The notes below the pieces were generated by a model. It saw only the letters and a list, made by a program, of their open reading frames with translations, had not been told where the DNA came from and did not search any database. 64,000 nucleotides of DNA from Apostichopus japonicus (Eukaryota; Echinodermata; Holothuroidea; Aspidochirotida; Stichopodidae). The position numbers and the translations under genes were made by a program. Location: positions 13,173,303-13,237,302 of the forward strand of contig NC_092581.1 of the NCBI RefSeq assembly GCF_037975245.1. The letters run 5' to 3'. Shown here piece by piece: positions 33,806 through 49,143 of this stretch (position 1 is the first letter of the stretch; every line of letters begins with the position of its first letter).

Positions 33806-36550
33806 CTGTCCAAGTCCGCAGTAAAAGTTTCGTAGGAATTCATTACGTTATAAAATATTTGATGTGAAACATGTTATGAGCTCCTGTCTCTATAGCAATC
33901 AATCTAGGTAAACAAGGTCTTATTTTGACAGTACTTCCGAGATCGCTGCCCTAATTTAATTACTAAACCAGCAGTAGAAAATTCTTACGCACTGTTTTCT
34001 TTTCTACTGTTTTTCTTCGCCGGTTTTGTTTCTTCCTTCATTTTCCTCCATCGATTTGCGAAAGCTGCAGTCTCTCATAATAATCTATGAATATCTTCAT
34101 CGTTAAACTAAATTAACTACAAGCATTAAATCAGGTTTACCGGCCAAGAATTAGATCTAAAATTGATTTCTCTCTAAAAGTTGATAATTTCAAGACAAAA
34201 TTCGAGGAATCTATGCACCCAGTTCTGATTGTCAAGTACACAAAGCTTCATCTTCATAAATTAGTCATGTTGATATGATTTTAAGCATGGCATACATTGT
34301 GTGACGTCACATCAGGATGTAAATCTGTATAGGCCGTATATGGTGTATCCGGTTATGTATAAATCTATATGGTACGTTGCATACATCGTGCATAGGTCTC
34401 GATAGGAAATGTCGATAGTAAACTAGGCCTATGCCTTGTCACTTGGGCATGTCATATTCGAAGTGACCAGACAGTTGCTGTGGTAACTACGTCTAACTTT
34501 TGTACACGTTGATTAAATGATGCAATTCAAAATATAGTGCAATATATAAGTCGTTTATAATGGGCTTAAAATGAATCTATTGCTAGTATCATATACTTTG
34601 TATAACTTTGATTCATACTGGTAAACTATAAAAGTTTGTATCATAAAATTATATAAGAGCCGTCACAAAAAAAAATCATACAGATATGCTTATTAAATAT
34701 TGATATATTCTAAACTCAAAATCCATTCATATCGATGGACCAACTCCAATGGTCATCGTTGATATTAAAACATTACTTTTTGCAATTTAATCTTCATTCT
34801 TCATAGTCCACGGAGAAATAAATATTTGAGTGCTAGTAATAATTCTATAGCTATACCAGTTTTCAAGATATTCAATTTCAAAATATATTAACTCTTTGAA
34901 TGCTCCGTTATAGGGCTAATTTAAATTGATGATGACGTGTGCTTCTCAGCGAAGGTCCAAAATGTCCCGCCAATACATTGTTTTCTTTTCATTTGAATAT
35001 CTCAATCAATACATGTTTATTTTTAACTTCATAAGTAATAGAATACCATTGGATTACATTAAACACAATTTGTCTTCGAATTGCTTGGTATTTATAAGGC
35101 CATTAGAGACCTTAAATGGTCTCTGTTTACACTATGTAGTGCAACCACTTTCGTAGAGCCGCAGATGGTGAAACGGTCACTTCGCCAAAATAAAATGTGT
35201 TATAAAAAGTATAAACCCTGGACTGATAGCAGTATTTCTTAACGGTCTAAAACACATCGAAATTAATTTAAGACAGAACAATTTCGTGATTCGTTTAACA
35301 CGTCTCACGTGTGACTGTTCGACCGAATAACTTCAATCAACGAATTTGAATTGTGTTATTAACAGTGCTACAAAATCAATTCATATTTGCGGTCTATAAT
35401 AATACGGCGTATTTATTGTCCAATTGAACGGTTTTCACGCAGTTGTAAAGGTTTATAATTCAATGTGCTATCTCGCATGATTAAATAATTGTTGAAGAAA
35501 TTTCGAAATATTGAAAGCGACATCACCGTCCTTGTGCTAACAAAAGTATACATAATTGCTTAAAATCATGCAATAATTGCCACAATCACAAACTCTTCTT
35601 TTGTCACGCGATTATTACCCCAACTGTTAAAAAATAAGTATTAATTTCCTTTCATTATTATTATTATAATTGCTATTAATTTATTTTTTATTATTATTAC
35701 AGGTTTTTAAATACCATACTCGTATCTGAAATAAGAAATTAGCACATGATTTGCGTACTCCGTAGGTTGATGACTTCCACTGGTTAGGCCTATATGTACC
35801 ACGTATGAACTATTCATGTGTGTTGTGCTGTTTTTCGTCGGTGCAAGAATAAACGTTTCAGTTTAAAGTAAATAAATAACAGATTTAGACTAGAGGCGAC
35901 GAGAGCGGCGGTCAATGACATAAGATATTGTTTTGCTTTTTGATTATTAGTGTTTGTTCATCATGAAGGGCTTGTGTTTATCATAAGTTTATGAAAGATT
36001 CTATACGGTGTTGACGATTGAAGCCCAATCCCCACCCCCCCCCGCCCCACTCCAAAGCTTGACCCTATCAGAAGGACACCTATCTTCTAGTGAAGGAGAA
36101 GATATGGTTCTGTCTCTATCGTATAGATTCAACAAATTCTGTTCATTCCTAAGGGTTTTATGATTTTCATTCGAGAAGCCGTAGTTGAATGGTTACGGTA
36201 CCAATCACCCAATCACCCCGCATATTTACATGCTTAACAATGGGCAGGGGCAGTTAGCAGGGAGGAGGATGGGCTCGCAAGCTATAAATTCACGTTTGGA
36301 CCATGGTTATGGTTAGAAATCCAGCATTTGCCAATCAACAAAGGGGGAAGGAACAAACAATGTGCTGGGAAGGGGGGGGGGGGAGGTGGGAGGGGAGGAA
36401 GGGTACTATTGGCGTTTAATGCACACGTTTGTCTTAGTCCATAGATGTTACAAGAGCTGTTAGAGGGTGAGGCCGCGTAAAGTATTTCCTAAAAGTGCAC
36501 GGTAGTTGCACAAGAAGAACAAGGTTCACGCCCTCTCTGAAAGAAATAAG
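33805..36550. other. Unrecognised AT-rich stretch
   Basis: Palindromic GTGACGTCAC at about 34301-34310. (ATT)n near 35656-35700. C-runs near 36033-36046 and G-runs near 36371-36383. A-box-like TAGTTGAATGG at about 36183 has no partner B-box. No gene recognised. Confidence 0.4.
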
Positions 36551-36610
36551 CCCCGCCCAAAGTCATGGTATTACGTCATCTCATTAATATGCAATATGCT
36601 GCTATATAGG
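36551..36610 (+). promoter_or_regulatory. Possible promoter motif cluster
   Basis: CCCCGCCC (36551), TTACGTCA (36571-36578, CRE-like), ATATGCAAT (octamer-like, about 36589) and CTATATAGG (TATA-like, 36602-36610) occur in promoter order within 60 bases. No downstream gene is recognised. The open frame across this region has no family features, so chance remains likely. Confidence 0.25.
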
Positions 36611-37349
<739 letters not shown>

Positions 37350-40300
37350 GGTATGTGTGCGAGGGAGGGTGTGTATGAGTGTGTATGATCGATCAACACT
37401 CTGTTATTGGCATCTGGCAAGAACAGAAACTAAACATACGATCTTTGCCGAGCAAGTTTAGCCGAGCAAGTTTACAGACTGCAGTAGTATAACAACTAAG
37501 TGTGACATATAAGTCCGTATTCTTTAAAGAGCCTCTTTTTAACAGTTTAACGCTTTCTCCCGAGAAAACACGAATGCTTAGTCGTCACGTCATAACCACT
37601 GTACGTCAATTAGATACACCAAATGACTTTCTGATCATGTTTTTACTCCTAGGGAGAGAAACCGTCAGCTTTGTATCACGTTGATATATATCATTTTGTT
37701 ATCAATGCTAAGTCTGAAAGATTTTCTCTATTTTTGTTTTGCTCGGCTGTTTGTGTGACGTCATTTATGCTAATGTATAAACGTTTCAGAACATGTAAAA
37801 AGTTCATAAGCACTTTTGTCGCGTGCAGTTTAGAATATGTATTTTATACAATCTTATACAAAGATTTTTTTCAGTCTTTAGTCATCCAATCGTGTAAATT
37901 GCGGGTGTTCTTATTAATATTTTAGGGAAGAAAAAAAAAAAGCTTTGATGATTGAATGACTGAGTGAATGTTATTTTTTGTTATTTTTGGATTTATATAT
38001 ATAGTTATTTTAAATTGTAAATTTGGAGGTGCCAGTTATCCCAGACATCCCAATGACATTAGTTACGCACCAGTGAGATGTAATGTACAATATTTCGGTC
38101 TGACATGTTGATATTAAACAGTAACATTCCCATATCAACCGTGAGTTTAAGAACACACTGAATTATTACATATGCATGCCGATATTAATTTTGAAATTGT
38201 GGAACGATGGAACCACACCCATGAATCCCAATATAGGTTCATATCGAAATTCAAGTGTATTTTCTTTATAAAACGTTTGATTTTTATTCTCGACATTCTG
38301 ATATCGAGTTTTAACGTGTACATTTCATTGCTGCATGATAAACTGATATTGAAACATATAAAATATTGATTTTAATTAGCATGATGGTGTTAGTCTGTAA
38401 CATGCTAATTTCTTTCCTGAGATTTGTATCCCCCACCCCTTCCCAAACATTGTAAATCGCTCGTTTCGTATAGTTAGCTACTCGTTAGATGTCATTGCTG
38501 AGATCTGAACATTGTTTAATCAATTCTAATACATTGTTTTATCAATTCTAATATAGGTTCATTAGAAGAAGAAAAAGTTATTATACTTTCAACGCTATAA
38601 ATAGAACACCTATTGGGGAATAAATTGTAACGTCCGACAAATTTGAAATGCATTGTAACAATTTTATCACTAATATCCAATTACTTTCAATATTAATTTC
38701 GTGTGCATTTTTGTTTCATTGGGGGTGGGTGGGCTGGGGTGGGTGTGAAGGGGGGGGGTTCTAATATAGATACGAGCCCAAGGTGAAAATCGTGTCGTCA
38801 CACTTAAAAATATTGAGATATTGCAAATTTCCTTTGTTTTGTTTATTGACAATTTAATTTTTTTAATTTATTGAGACAATTTTATCACTAAAGTTACTAA
38901 AACCCTATTATTTCCAATAATAGCCTTGTGTTTATTATTATGTGTACAGCATAGATACTAGCACAAGATTTCGAAAGTTTTTGTACTCGCATCCTTACCA
39001 GAGGAGAGATCATACACTCGTAGTTGAAGTCATACATTAGGATTCTAAACGTATTATACAATTCGGATAGATCCAACCACGTTTATTACCAGGTCTCCGA
39101 AAAGACCTGGTTATATCACCTTGTATTAACTTAACAATGCAATCACAAAATACATATCATGCATGCGAGTTTTTTTTTGTCATTTTTGTCGTTTTTCACG
39201 GATCATAAACCAAATGATTACTCTTTCTTGACAATTTGAATATAGGTAACCAATCTAAGTATAAAAAACATTAGGTATAGTGTGCACTTTGGAGGATAAA
39301 TATAGCTTAAATGTATAGACCCGCCTGTGCGAGACGATAGCGTGTCAACTTGTCAACTTTATACCAATATTCTCTCTATAGATTTGATATAATATTAAAG
39401 AAGTATATAACTTTAAATTGTATCACCTCGACGAACGGAAACATTTAACATCCATACACAATATAGTCAAATTCTCACTGAAATGATATTTGTTAATGTT
39501 ACAACCCTTATGACGTCACTCACCTTGTTTTGTTTATTATTATTATTTGTTTTGAAATTCATCGTTCGTTTTACAATTTTTGGATGAAATTATGTGAACT
39601 GTTTTAGTTTCAATAGTGGGTGGAAACTGCTATCAACATTCAATGTAAAAATACCAATTTTTAGAGAATCCCTTGCGTTTGACTGACAATTTCTGATAAT
39701 TTTGTTTTATCAAATTTAGTATTACACAAAATTAACATATACGTGGTCAAAATCAATTTAGATTCCTATATATTCAAGTTTCGTTTATAAATATGGTTAG
39801 CTATGACTGGTTTGTTACAGTTTTAACTCAATTTTTATTTTATGTTTTTTTTCTTCTCATAACGACACTTTGTAAGTATTGAAATTAACATGTTCATTAC
39901 AAGATGCAAATTGCAATGTCAGCATTTTTGACGCTCCTTTTTAATAACGCGGATTTTAATATCAGCTTCTGTCTTATATAACGCCCAAAATATACCACAA
40001 TTTTTTGTTGTTACGTATTATATATTGAGTTGTTTGTGACAATTTTCCTCGATTTTCTTCGATACCAAAATTCCCATAGACCTATATACGAACAAAGATT
40101 ATTGGCTTGCCTTTTTCAAGTTGAATTTCAAATAGTGCAGTAAACTTCCATTTTGTTTTTGTTATCTCTGATTGGAACTTATACTATGAAACCTTGTCTT
40201 GGTTGAGTAATAATGAGGACATTACTGACTCTTGAATTAATCGGTTAACGAGTCTATACAGAATCAAACTTGATCAATGTTGTACAGCGCTTTGCTATAT

Positions 40301-40601
40301 GTTGGGTAAGATTGGCGTGATGGAAAACAAAAAAACGAGGTTGCTTTAACACCACCACCCATTTTAAGATATTTGTCAATCGATTTGACGGTTCTGTTTT
40401 GTTTGTTGTGTTGTTTTTCTTTCTTCTGATTCTCTCTATGATTTCTTTGATTTTTTTTTTCTGGTTGATGATGGACTCGTTTGCCGGTGTAAATCACTTC
40501 AAATTGCTCAAGGTCTTGGCCTCAAAGAGTGAACAGAAAACGTGAAAGATTTTGTCCCTTTCCATTTACATTTCCCTCAATCATATTATCTTTCTTTCAA
40601 G
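37350..40601. other. Unrecognised AT-rich stretch
   Basis: A short duplication GCCGAGCAAGTTTA is at 37447-37475. A G-run is at about 38750-38758. No gene recognised. Confidence 0.4.
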
Positions 40602-40771
40602 AGAAGGAAAATGTCTCAAGGGCGAAACATGGACCATTTGTAAAAACACCTTAGAAAACAGCAAAGTCATTGCAGCGGAAAATGTAATCCCTTTTTCTGA
40701 AACGCGAACATGTCCACAAATGTGTTCTGAAGATGGTTTTGAAATGATGACATCAATTATTTGCGGCGACA
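40602..40771 (+). CDS. Candidate cysteine-rich internal exon
   Basis: A pyrimidine-rich tract ending TTTCTTTCAAG (acceptor AG at 40600-40601) precedes an open segment. A GTAAGT donor begins at 40772. The frame reads EGKCLKGETWTICKNTLENS, then KVIAAENVIPFSETRTCPQM, then CSEDGFEMMTSIICGD: five cysteines in 57 residues with balanced composition, unlike the AT-driven frames around it. The 170-nt length fits an internal exon (phases 2 and 1). The cysteine spacing suggests a small disulfide-rich extracellular module, but no known domain is recognised. Flanking exons were not found. Confidence 0.4.
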
Positions 40772-41889
40772 GTAAGTTGTAAATGGTTAGACCAAGTATA
40801 GTTTGGCAGATTCTTGGTTAGTAAACAAAAGGTTAGTCAGTCTATCGAAATATGTATACAGATTGGTATAGTAAATTTATATGAGATCTTAGAACTGGGT
40901 GAAAACTGGTGGGGATGGGAGGAAGAGAAGGGGTAGGGGGTGGGGGTGGGGAAGGAATTGGGACGACGGCGAAATATATTTTACGATAGCCTATTAAATT
41001 TCTCGAAGATAATGCATGCAGAGTGCTATGTCAAGAACGACGAAAGCTTTTAATCAAACAGAGGTGGTTCTCACCTCCAATTTGACAAAGAGGTACGGTA
41101 TCCTGTAATCTCCACTACTTCCTATGTTGTAAGTAATATATGAGAAAATATATAGTTTAACATGAATATTTTCAAAGGTGTTACTGTTGCATTTGCTGTT
41201 CCTTTTATTTTGTTTTGCGATATATAAAGGAAGGAAGGTTAAATTGCTTCAAAAGTTCGCTTTCAATTGTCAACATGACTCCATGAAAGCCATTCCATAA
41301 TCATATAATTTTGGTATCGGAAAACCATCATTAAGTTATCTTAAGAATGTACGAATCATTGTTAACTCCATGCATTGTGAAAAATATCTATCATTCCTAT
41401 ATAGACCACAATTCAATTAATTCTTGGACAATTTCAAAATATTAATATACTTTCGTTTTGATTGACCATACAAAACGATAATATGATATCATTTTGATTT
41501 CGTTATTATATTATAGATTTGAAACAGCAAACCCCCACAAAGACGTGAAAGAAAATGTGACATTTACAGCGGCATTACTATATTTCACATCTTCTAGAAT
41601 CATGCTCAAAGGCATTCATAACGCCAATTATCAAAATCTTTCAAAATATCCTAACATCAATTTCTTTTCTCGAAATTGTAAATATTTTATTCTTTCGCAG
41701 ATATAAAAAAAAACACTTAGTTCGATAATGTACGGGAAGAGTCAGGAATCTAATTACAGAAATGGCATCATTTATGCTAATGGAGATAGAAAAATCGATA
41801 TAACAATAAACAAGTATAACAAAGAAACTTGGGAAACTCCATGTATATCTCAAATATCCAAAAATAACCCAAATTATCCACAGGAATGC
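40772..41889. other. Unrecognised stretch
   Basis: G-rich tract at about 40910-40955. No further exon could be supported. Confidence 0.4.
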
Positions 41890-41958
<69 letters not shown>

Positions 41959-42006
41959 TATATATAGATATGTATATATATGTATATATATGTATATATA
42001 TGTATA

Positions 42007-42080
<74 letters not shown>
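41890..42080. repeat. (TA)n array with TATATG units
   Basis: TA repeat containing five near-identical ATATGTATAT blocks in its middle. Confidence 0.95.
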
Positions 42081-42084
<4 letters not shown>

Positions 42085-43118
42085 GGAGAAAAACGAATAG
42101 AAAAACAGGAAATACAAAACCAAGGGAACCCAATATCCTGTTTTAACAATGAATGGTATAGAAGAATTTCCCAAGGGGTGGGTCAGTTTATACATTCAAA
42201 ACATGTTCTGAAAAGGTGACGTTATGATGACCAAGATTCAAAAGTAAAAATGGTTATTTTCACTATAGGTAGTTCCCTGATTTCACGACACAGCTTCCCC
42301 TCTTACATTTTTTTTCTTTTCTGCTTTAATCTTTTCCACCTTTTCATTTTTTCATAAATTTTCGTAATTCCTATTCTATTCGGAGTGCTCAGATAATATT
42401 GCTGCAGGTTGTGAGAAATCATCAAGGCATAAATTTTCCTTTCCCCCAAATCCTGAAAGCCACGATCAATTTTAACCCTAAAATCAGAATGCATGGGAGA
42501 CAAAATTTGGCCACGTCAGTGGTCATGATTTCTTGGAAGAAAAGAAGGGGGAGGGGGGGGGGTGAGAGAAAATAGTCCCATCACCTTTCCGTGTGATGCA
42601 TAATTATTTATTTATAACAGCCTATAGGATATTACTTTATCCAAAATAAATTGTAGGTGTAAAAGGAGAGGAAAACAAAATGTTCGGGGAAATTGTAAAC
42701 AATGTTGATGAGAGGAAATGAGCGTTGCCCTCGAACAAAATTAGAACTAAAACTGACCTCAGGTGTTCTGCTTCTTGATTCCATCCACCTTACGCTGCCT
42801 TCTATATGAACCACCATTCCTACGCTGGGAAGGGGTATACTATACTTTACAAAATGCTTGCTATATGCTGATAACTAATACGTCGCTAACTTCAACCTGG
42901 AGTGTTTTACGCGTCATTTGAAACCAGTAATACTATAATAACAGTATAAACGGGATGACAAAACTCAATCAGATGAAAAAATTCACACCGTTATCTTTTT
43001 CCATGTTTTCCATTATTCATTTTATTTTAATTATTATTTTTATTTTTTGCTCACAACTGAGCAGAGGTAATAGTTTTATAGCTATTTTAGATTAAGTTAA
43101 AGAACAGTAATAAAAACT
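42081..43118. other. Unrecognised stretch
   Basis: G-run at about 42553-42561. No gene recognised. Confidence 0.4.
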
Positions 43119-43195
43119 TCCATCCTCCACCGGGATTTGAACCCGGGCCTCCAGCTTTATATGCGGACACCCTAACCACTAGGCTTTGGACGCTG
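43119..43195 (-). mobile_element. tRNA-like SINE head (family C), minus strand
   Basis: The minus strand reads CCAAAGCCTAGTGGTTAGGG (A-box region), then GTCCGCATATAAAGCTGGAG, then GCCCGGGTTCAAATCCCGGTGG (an excellent B-box), ending in GGATGGAAGTTTTTATTA. The 5' part does not pair into a normal acceptor stem, so it is more likely a tRNA-derived SINE or relic than a functional tRNA gene. It differs from SINE families A and B. Confidence 0.6.
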
Positions 43196-44510
43196 ATTAT
43201 ATGTCCAGAGATTCGAAACCGGTTAGGAAGGTCGTAATTCCACTGTATGCGTTTGACACCTGTATCGAACAATACTAGTTCTGTTTTGGTGACATATTTT
43301 GCTTTACTCTAGAGATCAAACATGATGCTAACCAACTCGAAATCATTTGTGATTCCTAAAGCCGGATCTCGAAAGAAATACTTTGAACAGACTTTATGTT
43401 AATGAAATGGAGGTAAGCAGCTTTGGGCAAACAGCATATGAACCCTCATCGTTACTGGGAGGCAACTGGTACAAAGTCAATAGGTCACAATGATATGAAA
43501 ACATTAGCGCATAAAAACCGCCGTAGTAGAATGTTTACAAGCGACATTATACGTTTTCTTGTTCGGCAGAGTAAAGAGGGGGAAAAAACATCGAAATAAA
43601 CTCTGATCAAAGATGCTCCCCTTGTTTACCATCCTGTATCTATTTTTACCCTTTACTAATAAACATCGTAAATTTCCGGGGGAAAGAACCTTCATGGATT
43701 AAAAAGGTTTAAGGTATACCAACCATGCAGGCATACCGATATACCGTTACAACAGAATGAGACAATCATGTAGCGATCTAACTTTCTAACTGTATATTGT
43801 CTCAAAATACATCCCAAAACAGAAGGGAAATCGAATTACCCTGCCTCCGCCTTCCGCTATAAATCATTTCATGTGATGATTTAACACGATCATTAATATG
43901 TTTCCATGGTAACGGAGTAGATGGTATTTGATGACAAAGAACATTTACTGCAAGTGAAAAGAAGAGGAGTTTCCCCTTGTAACTTGTTTTGAGCTCTATA
44001 GAGCCGATGGGGAAAACTGTTTTCATGTTTCCCCCTTTTTTTTCATGTGAAGACATTGGTAAAAAACTTCTACACCGTGAGATATATTAATTTGAAAGTT
44101 ATACGTCTGTACATGTCAATGAAAGGATAAATATTCATGACCATATAAAATATGGAATAATGTTCATTTCTTAGTAAAATCAAACAAATCTAAATATATT
44201 CTTTGTTCTTGCTTGTTTGTTAATTAACTTACGTTTCTGTTTATCTTTCACTCGATCTTGCGTTTCTTCTTTATTATTATTTTATTGTTGTTCTTCTGAG
44301 TTTTAATCTTTAGTTTATTATTCTTTGTTTCTGTGATTCTTTCTGTTTTATTATATATTTCGATGACCTATTGAATGTCTCCTCTCCTTAGCTATAAATT
44401 CTTCCGAAATCCCCCCCCCCCCCGACACCCAACTTCCCTTTTTGTCTTTGTAATATGAGTTATTCCCGGGTATTCTGACTTCTGTTGTTTTGCCAATATC
44501 TGATTGTCTG
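43196..44510. other. Unrecognised stretch
   Basis: C-run at about 44410-44422. Increasing T and pyrimidine content leads up to the TCTA array. No gene supported. Confidence 0.4.
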
Positions 44511-45837
<1,327 letters not shown>

Positions 45838-47076
45838 GTATATCGGTAGCTGTTTAATAACCCTCCTTCTGTCTATCTTTACTCTATACCTTTTTATAAT
45901 AATCATTAATTTTTTTTTATATATTTCTCTCCTCTATTCTATTCTTGAACAATCTTTTCTCCTTTCTCCTTTTCTATCGTCATTTTCATTTAGCACTAAT
46001 TCAATTCAATTCCTTTATTCCAGTATAAATTATATAAACACTTTATAAATAGGATTAATTATATGTTAATATGAAAAACAATTAATTCTACTCTACTCTT
46101 GTTTCTACTTAATTTTTCCTTCTTATTTGTTATTTTTTTTTTGGGGGGGGAGGGTAAAATTTCTCCCCATTCGTGTTATTCCTTTCTTTCGTTCTACACG
46201 TCTCGCTGTTTAAGTTTCTTTCTTACTGGGGCTTGTATTTGTACTCCAATCTATCCACGTTCGTTCGATTTAATTCGTTTTAGGTACGTGCATGCTCATA
46301 TAGGGAAACGCTTGGTATTTTCAAAACTCCTTATAACCTTCATGTTATTCGAAGTTTAATACTTTACTCTTATAAGTACAAATCTAAATTCTAACTTATC
46401 TACAAAATAGAGTTTTATTTATATTATCAACTATTTACTTCAACGTATTCTACAAAATTAATGGGTTTTTATCCCTTTTTTATTTATTTATTTATTTTAT
46501 TGTATGAAAACAATTCAATCATCGAAAGTTACTTTATCATGCATGGAGGAATCCTAATGTTTCTCCAAGCCCTATACTTTGTCTTATCTTATATACAATA
46601 TACCCAACGGTTGTAATTGGCCTTCCAACTATATTAACGATTGAATATTCATAGGAGGAACGTTGCATTGGGATTCCTTACACGTAGATCACTCCGATTT
46701 CACAAGGTTTTCAATGTCAAGTAAACATTTAGTTATTGCTTAAAGCTGTATTTAAAGTAGTTAACTGTGTTTCTAACGCAATTCATCTCTAGACGTAAAA
46801 ATATTAGCACGAAACATATTGTTAGCTCGTTGCAGTAGTTCTAGGGCAAACAAAAAGCTGTTCACAGGCCAAACCCAGCCCGGAAAAACCATTTCGGCCC
46901 ACAATCTTGCAGTATTATTGGGTAAGCGGGCCCTTAATGCCTTAGACTTGAGCTACATGTCGGCCTATAGTGCACATTGCTCAATACCGGTTTAGCGAGA
47001 TTTTGGTTCTCTCTGGGATTTTATTCCAACCAATGGTACCTCTTTGGCCCTCGCACAAATGCATTAAGTGAAATTA
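45838..47076. other. Unrecognised pyrimidine-rich then AT-rich stretch
   Basis: T-runs and a G-run near 46131-46152. No gene recognised. Confidence 0.4.
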
Positions 47077-47111
47077 AGAGAGCGACGTGATGTTAGCGAA
47101 GATAGAGGCAA

Positions 47112-47155
<44 letters not shown>

Positions 47156-47244
47156 TTATATATATATATGTACATATACATACAAACATATATATATATA
47201 TATATACATATACATACAAACATATATATATATGTATATGTATG

Positions 47245-47287
<43 letters not shown>

Positions 47288-47324
47288 ATCATTGTCCCTA
47301 TCTTCGCTAACATTACGTCGCTCT
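47077..47324. mobile_element. Foldback element with 42-bp arms around a TA core
   Basis: The left arm 47077-47118 (AGAGAGCGACGTGATGTTAG, then CGAAGATAGAGGCAATGATA) is the inverted repeat of 47283-47324, with three mismatches. The interior is a TA/GTATG/CATA simple repeat that can itself pair. No terminal target duplication was recognised. It is either a TA-rich foldback MITE or an inverted duplication of a unique 42-bp sequence. Confidence 0.7.
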
Positions 47325-49104
47325 CTGATGTGTCTTATAATCAATCCATGTCATCTCCAGACCAGAACAAGTGGTTTTCTTCTTCTTAGTTTAACGGTTA
47401 ATGGGAGAGAGAGACGGATTACTAATTGCAATCTTCTCGATCACATTAAGATGGTGAGTGGGTTGGCATTCGCTTTATATACCTCAAGGTAAAAACAAAA
47501 CAAAAGGTCGATTACTTTCGAAAACGCCTTTCGACAATAAGTGTTCGCCTACATTAATTTTACATCCAATGTAACGTACCTAGATCTATACCTATTTGCA
47601 AGTAAAATGTTACTGCCCTTTCCGTGCTTAGTTCCACTTTGTATACTTCTGAATAAATCATGTTATATTCACACAGAACTGGATAGCTTTCAATCTAACT
47701 ATAAGATCAATATATCGAGCTAACGTGTCACTCACGGTTTTCGTTTCAACCTAAGTAAAAGAAAGTGTGCGACCCAAACAATTGTTTTATGTTTTTATTT
47801 TGCATTGACAACCCATTGGACTATGTTCCTGATGGAACTTTGGTATTATAAAGAGAATGGTTATGTTTTCACGAATACCCGTCTATAAATCTGCTTCAGC
47901 GGTAAAGTACCCGGTACTATACAAGATTGCAACAACTTAAACACAACATTTAAACACAACATGCCGCTTGAAAATGTAAGACCGAATACAACAATATCAG
48001 TAATGACATGCTATAAGTAGCTAACCACGTGGTCACCCTCCTGATGATGCAAGAGATGCTGAAAATACACGTGGTCATCAGCTACATCAGGCCCTAACTT
48101 GTGACATGCGCCTCTTGTATCTTCCCCTCGATCCCCACCCCACACCACCCCACCCCACCCCCTAACTTATATACGCGCACATACACATACTATTCCGTCT
48201 GATGTGGAGGGTGCAGGGGTGAACACGTACAGAGGGTACGCTGTATGGCACGTACGAAGGTAGTAAATGAACAGATTCGACGAACAATAGTTACGTCATG
48301 ATGTTTGGCTCTGCTCTTTTGTTTAAAGCTTGTTAATTAATAGAAGAAGAAAAGGGAGCCTTAAATATACCGCAAGTTGCTTGCTTATAACCCTAATAAA
48401 TATAACATCTGGAGTATATATCACTACAAATATATTCTGCATAGGTATAACAAGAGTTCCAACCATCAGGCAGGAGTCTTTGTCTTCAGAAAGTGTTTAA
48501 ATTTTATCTAAGATGGTGCACAATTTCCTGCAAGATGTCTCTTCCATACCCCTTACCCCCCCCGTCCCCAAGCCCCACCCCGTCCCAGACATATAGTTAT
48601 ATCTTACTGAATATCTTTGATTTGTGTTAGTCTATAAGACGTATTACAGTATGCATAAATAACCGGTGGTACAGTTAACGTCAAGATAAAGAAAATAACA
48701 TAGGCAGTATTATTTCATTCCACCTGCATTATATGTTAAAATCAACATATTTCTTTAAAACCATCACTAAACCTATTGATTATGCAACTATCGCCTCAAG
48801 AATGTACTTCATATAACTGCCCGGAGTAAAATAAATTTCCATTAAAACTGAAACCTACGCACGCACGCACGATGATTTTTTCCTCTCTTCTTCTCTCTCC
48901 CTCTCTCTCTTTTCTCCTCCTTTGGATTAATTCCAACCTTTTTGAAAATAAATAAATGTATACATATTTTATATCTTTCATTCGATAGTTGGAGAAGATG
49001 TCGTTTACTTGGTCACATGTGTATCGATGTTTTGTGGATTCTGGCGGTTCTTAACCTTGTTGTTAACATCATAAAAAAAGATATTGTTGTAAGGTTACAC
49101 ACAA

Positions 49105-49143
<39 letters not shown>

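Noticed and set aside
43119-43195. A functional minus-strand tRNA gene
   Set aside because: Strong B-box, but the ends do not form an acceptor stem. A SINE relic is more likely.
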